This document shows, in pieces, positions 1-10,320 of a stretch of 64,000 nt of DNA (positions are counted from its first letter, which is position 1; each line of letters begins with the position of its first letter). The notes under the pieces are model-generated. The model did no database searches. It was given only the letters and a program-made list of their open reading frames with translations, and was not told where the DNA came from. Where the stretch lies: the NCBI GenBank assembly GCA_002099365.1, contig MSED01000009.1, positions 1,984,001 to 2,048,000 on the forward strand, read 5' to 3'. Made by a program: the position numbers and the translations under genes. Source of the stretch: Phialophora verrucosa (taxonomy: Eukaryota; Ascomycota; Eurotiomycetes; Chaetothyriales; Herpotrichiellaceae).

Positions 1-901
1 TCTTTGATGTGACCTGTATTGGACGAGAAAGACAAGCTTACAGTCACTCCAGACATGCGTTGAGGTAGCAGGAGTAGTGGTGGTGCTTGAGGTGGTCCCT
101 GTTAAGTAGTGAGAAATCAATTACGATGATTGTCCTAACCAGGCCTTTGGTGTGACCTATGGTTGAGAAGGGGCAAACTTACAGTCAGACCAGGTGACGG
201 GAGCAGTAGTGGTGGTGGTGGTGGTAGTAGTGCTTGTTGTCCCTACTAAGTGGTTAGAATCCAATCAAGACGATGTCCTCTACAGGTCTTCCACGCGACC
301 CGTATCGGAGGGGGAGGAAAACTCACAGTCAGACCAGGTGACGGGGGCAGTGGTGGTGGTAGTGGTGGCGGTGGTAGTAGGAGTGCTTGTTGTCCCTATT
401 AAGCGGTTAGACCCGATCAAGGGAATCGTCCTCAACAAGGCTTGACGTAATCTATAGTCGAGAAGGGGTGAGACTCACAATCAGACCAGGTGACGGGAGC
501 AGTGGTGGTGGTGGTGGTGGCGGCGGGGGTAGTTGTAGTGCTCGTTGTCCCTATAAGTGGTTAGAATCCAATCAAGAGGATGTCTTCTACAAGTCTTCCA
601 CACGATCCGTATCGGAACGGGGGAGTGGGGGAAGAGCTCACAGTCAGACCAGGTGACAGGGACAGTGGTGCTGGAGGTGGTGGGTGTCGTTGCTGCTGTG
701 AGAGACGTTAATGCTATACAAATTTGGACGGTTGCTTAGGTTTGCTTTGCCAGATATCTGTACAGCCGACGCCCAGGTCTGGCCTATACTTCTTGGCGAA
801 GAGGACGACTTACTGGTGGTTTGGCTCCAATCACTCCAGGTGCTGCCAGTGCTGCCAGCGCTGGCAACGCCGACGACGGACAAGAACGTAGCAGCCTTCA
901 T
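1..901 (-). CDS. Secreted Thr-rich protein made of tandem exon-intron repeats (5' part, runs off left edge)
   Basis: I do not recognise the family. The model is six minus-strand exons: 901-814, 695-642, 550-479, 395-327, 242-183 and 98-42. A further donor at 41 leads out of the window. Exon 1 starts at an ATG and encodes a signal-peptide-like N-terminus (MKAATFLSVVGVASA, likely cut after ASA), followed by a TWSDW motif. Each later exon (54, 72, 69, 60 and 57 nt) encodes a run of Thr and ends with a motif like APVTWSD; splicing completes a Trp codon and leads into TTST. All introns are phase 1, with GTAAGT/GTGAGT/GTGAGC/GTAAGC donors, mostly TCTAAC-like branch sites and AG acceptors, and every internal exon is a multiple of three. 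The Thr density suggests heavy O-mannosylation and a wall or secreted location (inference). Without splicing, no long frame exists here, so ORF-based calling would miss it. The exact exon 1/2 acceptor could shift by 3 nt (696 or 693). Confidence 0.72.
41..695 (-). repeat. Tandem repeat of about 141-163 bp units, each one exon plus one intron
   Basis: The conserved plus-strand block CAGTCAGACCAGGTGACGG (and variants) recurs at about 41, 182, 326, 478 and 641, giving spacings of 141, 144, 152 and 163 bp. Each unit holds a GGT/GTG-rich stretch (the Thr codons on the minus strand) and an intron. The introns at 641-551 and 326-243 match at 57 of 62 positions by my count over their 3' parts. Those at 478-396 and 182-99 resemble each other instead. 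The array is therefore a two-unit higher-order repeat. Confidence 0.85.
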
Positions 902-3756
902 GTTGAAGATGATTTGTGTTGCGGTTATGTTACAGCGAAAGCGTGAACAAGGGAAGCGAACGTTTGGAGCCTTAGCGAAGGAGCTCTGTGTAAAAAACGA
1001 GGGATGATCTGTTCAGTGACGGGCTGGACGAGTAGAAGAAGAGTTTCGCAGTCGCTTAATGGGATATGCGTGATTTTGTAGGACTGCACCTTGGAGGGCA
1101 CCTCTGCCCACTTTTCCTCATTCTCGCTCTTTGTTCGTAGTAGATTCTGTCATGCGAGTGTGGGTGTAGAGGTTGCTCTCCACTTGCTCTGTAGAACACA
1201 AGGCGTGAGGTTGCCGGGGATCTAGCAATGTGCCGCATCGTTCCCATGCAACCAAACCTGTTCCTCACAGCATCATGTCATAGTGGAGTAGACGGTTGGG
1301 CCGAGTGGATACAGAGAACTGCAAGGTCGTACTCGAATTTTCCCGGCCACGAGGAAGAAGCTAAGCGAAGGCACTTCGTATCCACCCAAAAGTTGAAGAG
1401 CTTGCCGCTAGTCGAACCTGGCAGTGTGTTTCTGGCGCTGAGAAGCCTTGTCTTTATGGAGGTTGCCGAGGCTCTGCAGCCAACCAGGTGAAAGGTTGGA
1501 GCAACGAGGGTGCACATCACTTTGGGCAGCGCTGGAAGGAAGATGCGAAAGAACCTGCTCTAGGAGCAGTCTGGAGTCAGGAGCCAGCAGTCAGCCCAAG
1601 CCACAGAGAATCTCTCCGATCGCGCTCCAAAGCAACAACCGTCTGTAGCTCACTCAACATTTTGAGGAAGGAGTACCGCGGCCCAAGATGTACAGGAATA
1701 GAGCAACCATAGCGGGAGCAGAGACATTGCCGACAACCGCAGTTCCGTGACGCTGTGAGCTGGTATTCTCCCAGATCATGGTGCAGCCATGACCAGGACG
1801 AAGAGCTTCGTGCCAATCGGTGCCTATCAATGTCAATCGGCTACCAATCGATTGGCAACAAACAAGCGCCGATAAAAATCGCCACTTGCGGAGTGCGTCG
1901 GGCTCGACTCGACCTTGGATGGACACCAGGTCCACAGGCTGGTGACAACCATGACGGAATAGTACCTCGTAGTGCAAGAGGCCGTCTTGCCTGTGTGCGC
2001 AGTCCCCAGTAGAGTTCGCGATGGCAGTCAGAATCCTCCTTACACTGTACTATACTTCTGACACTGTTCTCTCGGAGCTTTGTGTGCTGTGTACAAAATG
2101 CGCCGTACTCGACCGGCGGCTCGACAATTGTGAGCATGCGACACAGAGGTGCTCCCAGAGGTGGGAAGAGCTTCGGGAACCAGTGGCGCAAAAGCAGGAA
2201 CATGGAGCCGAAAGACTCTTGGGTGAGCAGGAAGAGGGTGTGGGAAAATTCTTGCGCAACGGAGGTCAGTGGTCAGTCAGTCATAACACCAGGATCCAGG
2301 CCTTGAAAAGGCGCGGAAGCTTAAACTGGCAGTGGCCAATCGTGGCCCGGTGCCTGGCCAATAAATGCGTCCCACAAGCCGCTAACGCCGCTAGTGCCAC
2401 TAAAGTGAGACATGCAGGCTTTTCGTCTCTTCCTTCCAAGCTCGTCCACATCGCAAACTCTCGATTGAGGCTTGCTTCCAACCCGATTCTCGCTGCCATG
2501 GCACATCGCACCATCCACGCCAATGTGACAAGCTCCTTCGATTGGTGTCTACGGTCTTCTCTGTGACTTCGTCAGGCGACCATTCAGTACCGGGGTCGTA
2601 CCCGTAAGTGCTTGATCTTCTGATGCGGGCGCGCATATGGGGAAAATCTAGCGATAGTGGTGTCGCTGCACACAGTGCCGGAATTTCTACGAGCAGTCGT
2701 AGAGAATACGAGTACTGGAGAGGCAGCACGGATCAGGGTACCCCGTACGGAGTACTCGTACCCAGCACCCGGTACAAAATCTTTATCTGGTGGAGCCATA
2801 GAAGTATATTTTTACTCGGAAGTGCCCACCTATACAGGCTGAGGTTGGTGGCGGCGGGATGGGGTGCCAAGTTTGTATTCGAACGGAGTATACCCAGCCC
2901 AGTAGCTCATACGTTCCGTTCCTAAAGGACGTCGAGCCTCGCAGTCTTCTCTACGGAGTACTCCGTACTGGATACTGAGTACTCTCTGGGCGTAGTCCTG
3001 AGCCCCAGGCGCATCTAGATACCAAGTGTGGAGCACCGAGTATATACCAGCACAGTGAAGAGAAAGTCAATTTCCTATCTCGACTCGGAAGCCGCAAGGT
3101 GCACAGTATTCCGTCTGGAGCACGGAGTACGTGTACACAGCATGCATTCCGCGTACATGTAGTATCGCGCACCGTCGGCGCCTCTCAGCATCGGACCCTC
3201 AATATCACACCGAACCCCACCTTCGTTGAGACAGTCCTAAGCCGGACGGAGGACTCTGCTTCACAGGCAGGAAACGTCCTTTGTGCCGCCGCTGCATGAT
3301 GGTGGGCGCCTGCAAGCATACTATGTACTTGTCCTGTACTAGCTTGGGGCAGGAGCACATACAACTAACTCGATGTCGTCTGCAACAGAAGAGCGCCGCC
3401 GAGAGTCGCGGCGACTGCTATGTATTAAAGTGTACAGTTGACCTGCAGAAAGGGTAGCTTCTAGCTTGCGAAGAATCGTGCTTCATTGCGTGCGTCCACC
3501 TGATTAGCACAAGACAACGCTGGCTGTACTACTATTAACCGGCTACCGGTTCTTGGGCGGAATCTGGATACAGGCCCTGCTGTCGAGTACTCAGTACTCG
3601 GCATCTGAACCGGCTGATCAAGGGTGGCTAAGACATGTTCAACCTATTTCCATCTAGCGACCAAGCACGTCGCCACGACAAGTCGGGACATACTGTACCA
3701 TCAGTACAGAACACTTGTCGGCTAATTCCACAACTCTGTCTACGATAGCGTAGTGA
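902..3756. other. Gene-poor stretch of 2.85 kb
   Basis: I see no protein I can recognise and no splice-consistent model on either strand. The longest open frame (2021-2566, plus) has a composition unlike a protein. The part next to 901 should hold the promoter of the repeat gene. Between 2735 and 3610 the sequence is rich in GTAC-centred palindromes (GAGTACTC at 2750, 2956, 2977 and 3585). Confidence 0.6.
2952..2967. repeat. 16-bp perfect palindrome TACGGAGTACTCCGTA
   Basis: A perfect inverted repeat with no spacer, followed by a second GAGTACTC at 2977. It belongs to a dispersed GAGTACTC family in this window. No function is known to me. Confidence 0.7.
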
Positions 3757-6700
3757 TCAGCCGTCAAAGTACGGACTGGTCACGACTGTGCTGTCACGCC
3801 TCAATGCGCGCCTCTTCGGAGTTCCTTGCTTAGACTTTGACTTGGATTTCGATTTCGAAACGGATTTCGTGCGTGATTCCTCATCTTCATCGTCAGCTTC
3901 CATTCTCGTTGGAGCGGTCGCATCGAGTTCCTTCCTCGCTTTTGTGCTTGTCCGCGTCAGTCTTTGTTGAGCGGCGGGTTGAGGTGTTGATTTTGTGGTA
4001 CTGCCACGGGGATGTCCTCTGAGCCTAGCAGTGTTGGATTTGGGTCGGGCTTTGATTCGGACGGGCTTGAAATCCTCTGACTCGTCAGCCTCATCCTCAC
4101 TGATTTCACCGGCCGTCACTCCGTTGAGGTCACTCTGACTGCCATCGTCAGCAGCGTTATTTGCTGCTTCTGCCTTGCTGCCGTTTCTGGAAGTGTCCAT
4201 GCTGCTGACCGATGCCGAAGAGAGATCGGAGATCTCACCGTCTTCGTCTTCGCGGATGTGTGACCTCCCTGGTCTCTGTCGACAAAGCAAGCGTTTGGGG
4301 GGAGAGACAGACGGTGGTGTGGGATATTGAGCTTCGGCCGCTCGTTCTGCGCCCATCGAGCTAGAAAAGCCCATCATGCGTGGTGCTTCAATGTCTTCCT
4401 CGTCATTAGGATGATGTCCGACTTCAAGATCACTGCCGGGATGCTCCTCATCCGACTCGGGAAAGAACCCGCCTCCAGAGAAATCGTGCTTAGCAGGATC
4501 TCCACCTTGCTGTGCCACAGGAACTTCGTGGTCACTCTCCAGAATGATTGGCTGGCCGGCGCTCCTCCCAGTCGTCAACTCGTCGATCGCATCTGCTCCG
4601 TATGTGTCCCTGACTCTTTCTCTAATCCTCAGCCCTATGACAAACTTTCTCCACGTGTCCAAGACAGTAGCCTCCAGTTTCTTCTCTTCCTTCGCCCTCT
4701 GGGCCTCGTTATATTCGTGCCAGGCATCTCTGACAGCCCGTGCGTTCTCTTTCGCAACGACCACGCCCGTGCACACCGGCACGGCGCGCTTATTCCCAAA
4801 CTCGAATCCAGTGACGGCCTCGGCGAAATCGATCTCCAGCTTCTTGCAGATGCGCACGGTTCCGCGAAGGGGGACGTGCACTGCGCCCTTTGGGACCATA
4901 CTGGGCACAAAGCAATCGATATTGCCATAGGCATTCTTGGGGATTTTCCCGTCGACAATTGGTGGTGGGACGATATACTCGGTCTGGTCCCAGCTGTAGA
5001 GGCCCTGCATCTGCTTTTCACCTGTTACACGCTCATGTTCTTCGGCTTCGCGTTTCCGAGTTATCGTCACTGCGCGGACCGGGACCAGTTTCAACGGTGC
5101 TTCTCCCGTCTTCGGGCGCCGACCTTCCTTGTGCCATGACTCTGCGGTCAAGCAGCGTTCCACGTCGGCACGGCAGTAAACGGGCTCGTGTTTCAGCTTG
5201 TCGCCTTTTCCTGAGGTGAACGTACGCACGGATGTGGCACCTGTGCGGAGTGCCTCTTCACGGCGGAGGAAGCGTTCGAGGACAAAGTCGGCCGAGGATT
5301 TGAGGGATCGGAGAGTATCGACATCTTGGTTTGTGTCTTTCTGCTCACTTCGTTGAGGGACCAGGTCGGTTGCGTCCTCGATGTCGTCGACGGGCGTTCT
5401 TAGTAAGTCCGGCCGGACGTAGAAGCTCATGACATGCTTAAACCAGTCGTAATCTTCGTAGCGTTTGACTTTGCCGTGTTTGTTATAGATGGGAATCTTT
5501 TCAATTGGATAGCGGAAGCCTTTGGTTTTGCCAGGCCAGATATGCTTTTTGAGATAGCGCACTGTGACGTCCTTGGCTGTCCCGTCGGAGGAGTACGCGA
5601 TTACATAGGCCATGACGGTTTTTGTCTTTTCCGCCTTGATGCCGCGGGGTTCAAAGGCTGCGAGAGCGTCAGGAGTTGTAGCGACTGGAGAATTGAGGAC
5701 GAGGGGCGAAACAGGCAAGATTTTGTTTGTGACGGGAGAAATGGCTTCAGTCCAGTAGATAGGGAAAGGGTGTTCGCGGTCGTGTTTCTGAGGCTGCTTC
5801 TTTTTTCGAGCCGGCGTCACGTCAATGATGGACTTGTCGTCGTCTTCGTCGCCTTCATCCGACTCAGAGCATGTTTCAGTATTAGAATTTCTGCCCCTCC
5901 TGCCTTGACGACCTTTGGTCTTCGTGATCTCTGAGATGGACTTGACGTCAACTGAATCGGACTCATCTGATGTTGTATCCATATCAACTGCTTGAGCGGG
6001 TGTTCTTGGCAGCATCTGTTCGGCCTTTGTCCAGCCATAGCCGCTGGGTTGGAGACTCGCCACCAGCCTCGCCTCGATGCCCAGACCTCTGAGAAGCGCT
6101 GTGAACAGCTGTGCGCCGACGTCCCTTGAGCCTTCAAGTCGCCTAGCGAGGGCTCGAAATTCTTGGATATTCTTAATTCGCTCGCCATGTCGTTCATGGT
6201 CATGTTCGTCGTTCTGCTGGGATTGAACAATCTGTTTACGTTCGCGGGTAGTGCCATAGCCACCTTTCCGCAGGCCTGGGGCGGTAATTGAAAAATGCTT
6301 CTTCCAGTAAGCGGCCAACACTTTCAAGAGCAAGATCAGGGGATCGCCGTTGCTCATGTCTGGTTGCCCCTTGTCGAGGCGCTGGCTCGGTCGACCCCAA
6401 TCCCGCTCACGGCGTGGATCGATCGCCTTTTGTTTCCGTCGATTTTTACCCTTGACGGCGTTTCCATTGTTTTCAGCCTCCTCCGTCAATGCCAGTCCGC
6501 TGGATCTCTTCCATTTCTCGACTTCTTTCTTGATTGGAGACGGTAAGTTTTGTACAAGAATCTGCTGCACCTCCCTGTCTGATATCCACCTGTTCCGAAT
6601 CGCGTTATGCCAGAGCAGGAACTGTACATGTAGCTGATGAGTGCAAATCCTAATCTGCTTGTCCCGTTTCGAAGGACCCTTCTTCATGTTGGCTGCCGCC

Positions 6701-7107
6701 TGCTCAAGCCAGTTCTCACCTTCATCGTCCCGCTTGCGCAGCGTGATCTCGATAGGGCCATCCGACTGAGGCTTGTACTCTGGTAAATTTTCGTGGTCAT
6801 GTTTGTGACTGGCAGCATCTTCCCACTCTATGTCATCCTCCTCGTCCTCGTCATGCTTTTGGGCCGGAGCGGAGGGCTGGCTGCCTCTGGAGGGGATATC
6901 CTCGAATTGATCGCTGTCAACATCGCTCAGAGAGGAGTCAGAATCGTCGCTTCCTCCGACAGAGAAGGTCTGCGTCCTTTCGAGGCCCGGTACATTCCTC
7001 GCCTCCGCGTCTAGTACATCTGCCAATTTTGCCCGCTTCGTAGGCGTCGGTCGAGACGAGGAGGGTGGCGATGCGGACGACCTCTTTCTGGGTATGAAGG
7101 GAGGCAT
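3757..7107 (-). CDS. RAD4: DNA repair protein Rad4/XPC
   Basis: A single exon of 1116 aa. Rad4/XPC recognises helix-distorting lesions and starts nucleotide excision repair in the nucleus, with Rad23. The N-terminus is acidic and Lys/Arg-rich. A transglutaminase-like core without catalytic function spans about residues 250-560 (family motifs such as LFTALLRGLGIEARLV and the YWTE segment). The three beta-hairpin domains lie at about 605-660 (HEPVYCRADVERCL), 662-725 and 725-800 (the NIDCFVPSMVPKGAVHVP region). The C-terminal 250 residues are low complexity, with an SK repeat near the end. The ATG at 7107 opens the frame with a typical basic, Ser-rich start. The gene is divergent from the STEEP1-like gene. 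The identification is secure; the tail is poorly conserved in general. Confidence 0.95.
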   Translation of the reverse strand: MPPFIPRKRSSASPPSSSRPTPTKRAKLADVLDAEARNVPGLERTQTFSVGGSDDSDSSLSDVDSDQFEDIPSRGSQPSAPAQKHDEDEEDDIEWEDAASHKHDHENLPEYKPQSDGPIEITLRKRDDEGENWLEQAAANMKKGPSKRDKQIRICTHQLHVQFLLWHNAIRNRWISDREVQQILVQNLPSPIKKEVEKWKRSSGLALTEEAENNGNAVKGKNRRKQKAIDPRRERDWGRPSQRLDKGQPDMSNGDPLILLLKVLAAYWKKHFSITAPGLRKGGYGTTRERKQIVQSQQNDEHDHERHGERIKNIQEFRALARRLEGSRDVGAQLFTALLRGLGIEARLVASLQPSGYGWTKAEQMLPRTPAQAVDMDTTSDESDSVDVKSISEITKTKGRQGRRGRNSNTETCSESDEGDEDDDKSIIDVTPARKKKQPQKHDREHPFPIYWTEAISPVTNKILPVSPLVLNSPVATTPDALAAFEPRGIKAEKTKTVMAYVIAYSSDGTAKDVTVRYLKKHIWPGKTKGFRYPIEKIPIYNKHGKVKRYEDYDWFKHVMSFYVRPDLLRTPVDDIEDATDLVPQRSEQKDTNQDVDTLRSLKSSADFVLERFLRREEALRTGATSVRTFTSGKGDKLKHEPVYCRADVERCLTAESWHKEGRRPKTGEAPLKLVPVRAVTITRKREAEEHERVTGEKQMQGLYSWDQTEYIVPPPIVDGKIPKNAYGNIDCFVPSMVPKGAVHVPLRGTVRICKKLEIDFAEAVTGFEFGNKRAVPVCTGVVVAKENARAVRDAWHEYNEAQRAKEEKKLEATVLDTWRKFVIGLRIRERVRDTYGADAIDELTTGRSAGQPIILESDHEVPVAQQGGDPAKHDFSGGGFFPESDEEHPGSDLEVGHHPNDEEDIEAPRMMGFSSSMGAERAAEAQYPTPPSVSPPKRLLCRQRPGRSHIREDEDGEISDLSSASVSSMDTSRNGSKAEAANNAADDGSQSDLNGVTAGEISEDEADESEDFKPVRIKARPKSNTARLRGHPRGSTTKSTPQPAAQQRLTRTSTKARKELDATAPTRMEADDEDEESRTKSVSKSKSKSKSKQGTPKRRALRRDSTVVTSPYFDG

Positions 7108-7525
7108 TGTGGTTCGCGGAGTAAAGGACGACCGACCCTAAACTCTACAAACATACACGGTTGTAGTTAGTCGGGGGGCAAATGCCTCCCCAGTGTTGAA
7201 TCGAGTCACCGCGAGCGAGACGCGTACCGTTGCCTGGAATAGTTAATAGGTCGGTGATGGGGACTTCGGGAAACGGTGACGTCGAGGAGATGATGATTAG
7301 GCGAGGAATGATAATCCCGCAGCTGCAGATACTGTAGTGAGGCACGTCCAGAGTTCCAATAAAGAATTTGTGCGGGGAGCCAACGACTGATGGCACCGCG
7401 AAACACTTACACAGTACTCGTTCGGCGTTGTTCAATCAGGCATTCAATACTACAGCTATACAGTGTGAGACTACTCTCCCTGTTGAGGTTCTCTTTGGCG
7501 TCACTTCAACCTCAACTCGCACCGG
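7108..7525. promoter_or_regulatory. Shared intergenic promoter region between RAD4 and the STEEP1-like gene
   Basis: 418 bp between two divergent start codons. It must hold both promoters and 5' UTRs. I see no clear TATA box or other diagnostic element. Confidence 0.5.
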
Positions 7526-7975
7526 ATGGCCGAAGAAACACCGCCAACGCCAATTCACACCTACCACTGCCTCTGCACCACACTCATCTTGACCACAACG
7601 CATGACCTACAAACCCTTCCTCGCCGCCAGGAACCGGTTCAAGATGCCGCCCTGATCCTCGCTCCACCCGTCGACATCACCCGGTCAGATGCGATCGAGA
7701 CCGAACGTCCTCAACCGGGAAGCTCGGTTATGCTCAATGTTGCACCGCAGCGGAGACCGGTCATAATACGAAGGGAAGATGGATTTGAGAGAAGAATTTT
7801 GCTCAGATGTGCCAGATGCAAACTAGTCTTAGGGTACACTCTGGACGAGGATCATTGGGCAAACGCCGATAGACGAGCAAGGCCTCTCTATCTGCTCCCT
7901 GGTGGTCTGCTCAGCACCGCGGAGATGGCAGATGGCATGGAGCCGGCAACTCCTTCCTGGGCGGAACAAAAGTAG
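7526..7975 (+). CDS. STEEP1-like protein (UPF0428/CXorf56 family)
   Basis: 149 aa, one exon. The protein has the family pattern in order: a YHCLC motif near residue 14, LPRR at about residue 31, then RREDGFERR and CARCKLVLGY at about 80-105. The two CxxC-like pairs suggest a zinc-binding fold. The human member, STEEP1, promotes STING exit from the ER; fungi lack STING, so that role cannot simply be transferred. The fungal protein is shorter than the human one, lacking its coiled C-terminal half. The stop lies 205 bp from the convergent myosin light chain gene. Confidence 0.8.
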   Translation: MAEETPPTPIHTYHCLCTTLILTTTHDLQTLPRRQEPVQDAALILAPPVDITRSDAIETERPQPGSSVMLNVAPQRRPVIIRREDGFERRILLRCARCKLVLGYTLDEDHWANADRRARPLYLLPGGLLSTAEMADGMEPATPSWAEQK

Positions 7976-8180
7976 TCCTTGGACATTGTCCAGTGTTTAT
8001 TTGGCATTTTGAGATACCCTTGGAGCGTCAGGCTCTGCCAGGCAGCATTTGTGCATTGCAATCTGACTTGGAAACCAAATGTGCCCTTGCTCATTGTTAC
8101 GCCAACCCCCAAAACTATGCGTTCGAATTCATGCCATGACGGTTTGTCGCTGCTCATAAGTTGAATCAGAATAGTCGTGT

Positions 8181-8680
8181 TCAGTTGGCGAGGATCGTCC
8201 GGACGAGTTCCATGTAGTTTATCTCCCCGCTGCTGGTGTCGACTGCCTTCAACAATTCATCAACCTCTTCGTCGCTCATCTTTTCGCCGAGGTTCGTCAA
8301 GATGTATCTCAATTGTCCCACTCCGATAAATCCCGTCATGTCCTTGTCAAATACTTGGAAGCCGCGACAGTATTCTTCTGGTTCGCCCGGGTCTCTGAAG
8401 CCGCCTGGTCGATTGAGCACTTTTTGAAACGAGTCGAAGTCGACTGCACCCTGAATTAGTCCCCGTGTCAACCTGAAAATGTCCGTCGATTCTTACAGTC
8501 ACCGCCGACTTGCTTTTCCAGATCTCTGATTTCAGCCAGGGTAGGATTTTGACCGCATGCGCGTAGAAGATCGCCTAGGGATTCGAGGGCAACACGTCCG
8601 TTGCCGCGCTTGTCGTACAGTGAGAAGGCCTCCTTGTAGTTGGTTGAAGTCTGCACGGCGGAAGATTGAGAGTTAGCCAT
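8181..8680 (-). CDS. CDC4: Essential myosin light chain (Cdc4/Mlc1), calmodulin fold
   Basis: Two exons, 8680-8497 and 8443-8181, with a 53-bp intron (GTAAGA donor, ACTAAT branch, GTGCAG acceptor). They give 148 aa, the usual size for the family. The spliced junction reads GGD-F-DFDSFQ, matching the expected continuation. There are four EF-hand units. The first (DKRGNGRVALES) and third (DKDMTGFIGVGQ) keep recognisable loops; the fourth is degenerate, as in light chains rather than calmodulin. The FRDPGEPEEY and GEKMSDEEVDELL segments are typical of fungal Cdc4. It binds the IQ motifs of class II and V myosins and is needed for the cytokinetic ring. A GTGAGT site at about 8830 on the same strand could mark a 5' UTR intron, but this is not proven. 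Confidence 0.9.
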
Positions 8681-10320
8681 TATGAGAGAATGGATCAGGT
8701 GAATTCGGAATTGATGCAAAGAGAAGTCGCAGGAAGCAGAAGGTGAGATGGTGGGTGTGTTTGTTGACGAAAAAGTGTCCGGAGTCGCAGCTCAGCGGGT
8801 AGTGAATGGGCGAATGGGAGGCAAGAACTCACCATCTTGAATCTGAGGCTACCAAGAATGACTCTCCCTTTTCCAACACTTCGAATTCGACTGATCAACG
8901 GTTGTGCTGTTTCTCGCGGATGCTGTCCTTGACGCTGGTGTCAAAGATTCAAGAAGGATGAGGCTCTCCTGAACAGATGGCGCGTGCGCTTCTGTTGACA
9001 CTAGCCCCTGCATGGCCTTCAAAAGCCCACTCGGTCCCCGTCACCCAGCAACACCCTCGACTCCCAAAAGATAACGAAAAGCAATGGTCGATCGATCATG
9101 CTGCTGCTGTCGAGCCCTAATCCTCCCATCGACCTCCGCCCTTCTTCGTCCCCAGCATGAAAATGACATTGGCAACCGTAATGCATACCCTGAGGATCTT
9201 CTGCTCCTTCTTTGGCAATAGTCTGAAGATGAAACTACCCATCCTGTCCTGGACGCACTCCGGCGAGCCATCCACACATTCCAAATCGTTCTACTGTACC
9301 AGGGCGGAAAACAGGGGACACTTGGACCTGTATAACGGCCATGAAGTCCATCATCTCACACGATCAGCTCGCCCTTTCTAATATCATATCTACACATCAC
9401 AGGTCTCTTGCCTCCGTGTCCCACCTGGGCCACTGAGGCCTGCTTATTCCCTCAATGAGCGCCTTTTGCGAAGTGTTGAACAGTACTCTGGTTGGGTACT
9501 GCCGCCCTACGCTTCGGTCATGGGCCCAGGTCACAAGCATTATGTCATGCTCACGGATTTAACTCGCTGCCGCCCTTGCTCAGCCTTCAGGTTGTCGTAC
9601 TTCTCTCGCAAGCATTCGCGAGGACAGAGCGTACACATTACTACCTCAGGTATCCGGAGGTAAGCCCGCGCATTGTCACCAACACCCCGCTGCTTCCAGA
9701 GCCCTGCCTCGCTAGGGAAGCCGTAACAAGTAATTTTCCAGTCTGAATCACTGCAACCCTAACCGATGTTCACGCGGAACTCTTCGACTGTTCCTGTTTT
9801 CTCTTGGATTTCCGCATGCGGTATCCATGCCCGCCATTCACTTATCCTTGCGGTCACCAGGTCTCAAGATTTAGCCTATGGCACAGGCTACAGTAATGGT
9901 AGGTTCGCTTGGCTAAACGTGGAGGGAATGATAACCTGACGGGCCGACCATGGATTGGAAATCTATGTATCTTTACAGAGTACCCCTACCACGTGTTTGA
10001 GACGTGATCCCCGCGGAGAGGTAAGGCGTTTGCTCGGCCAGACAGATTAACTACAGAATGGCGCAATGGAGATCTGCTCTATCTGGTGCCCATGCTGTCC
10101 AGTTTCTGGGACTTCTGATACAGTAGATAAACTACGGGCTGTCTCACTTGGAGTGCAGGTGTTGGATTCCAGACTATCGAACCGCTCAGCATCTCACGCT
10201 TCGGGCGCCGTATTCGTCTACCTGCATCCTCAGCCACATATATTTTACAAATACTCCAGGGGCCCAGATCGCTTATCATCACCATTCCATAACCCGATCG
10301 ATATCCAACTTTCAAACAAA
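8681..10320. other. Intergenic, 1.6 kb
   Basis: The right part of the region holds the promoter of the small Ser-rich gene, including an AT-rich TATATTTTAC stretch around 10238. The left part is upstream of the light-chain gene. No frame here looks like a real protein. Confidence 0.5.

Noticed and set aside
194..656. Plus-strand open frames with poly-Val/poly-Gly runs in the left repeat
   Set aside because: They are reverse images of the Thr-codon exons and run through the introns; the minus-strand spliced model explains the repeat with consistent phases and a signal peptide.
2021..2566. 181-codon plus-strand open frame
   Set aside because: Residue composition is not protein-like, no motif is seen, and overlapping frames on the other strand are similar in length.
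4327..5139. 270-codon plus-strand frame opposite RAD4
   Set aside because: Shadow of the RAD4 coding sequence; Cys/Phe/Leu-rich without domain features.
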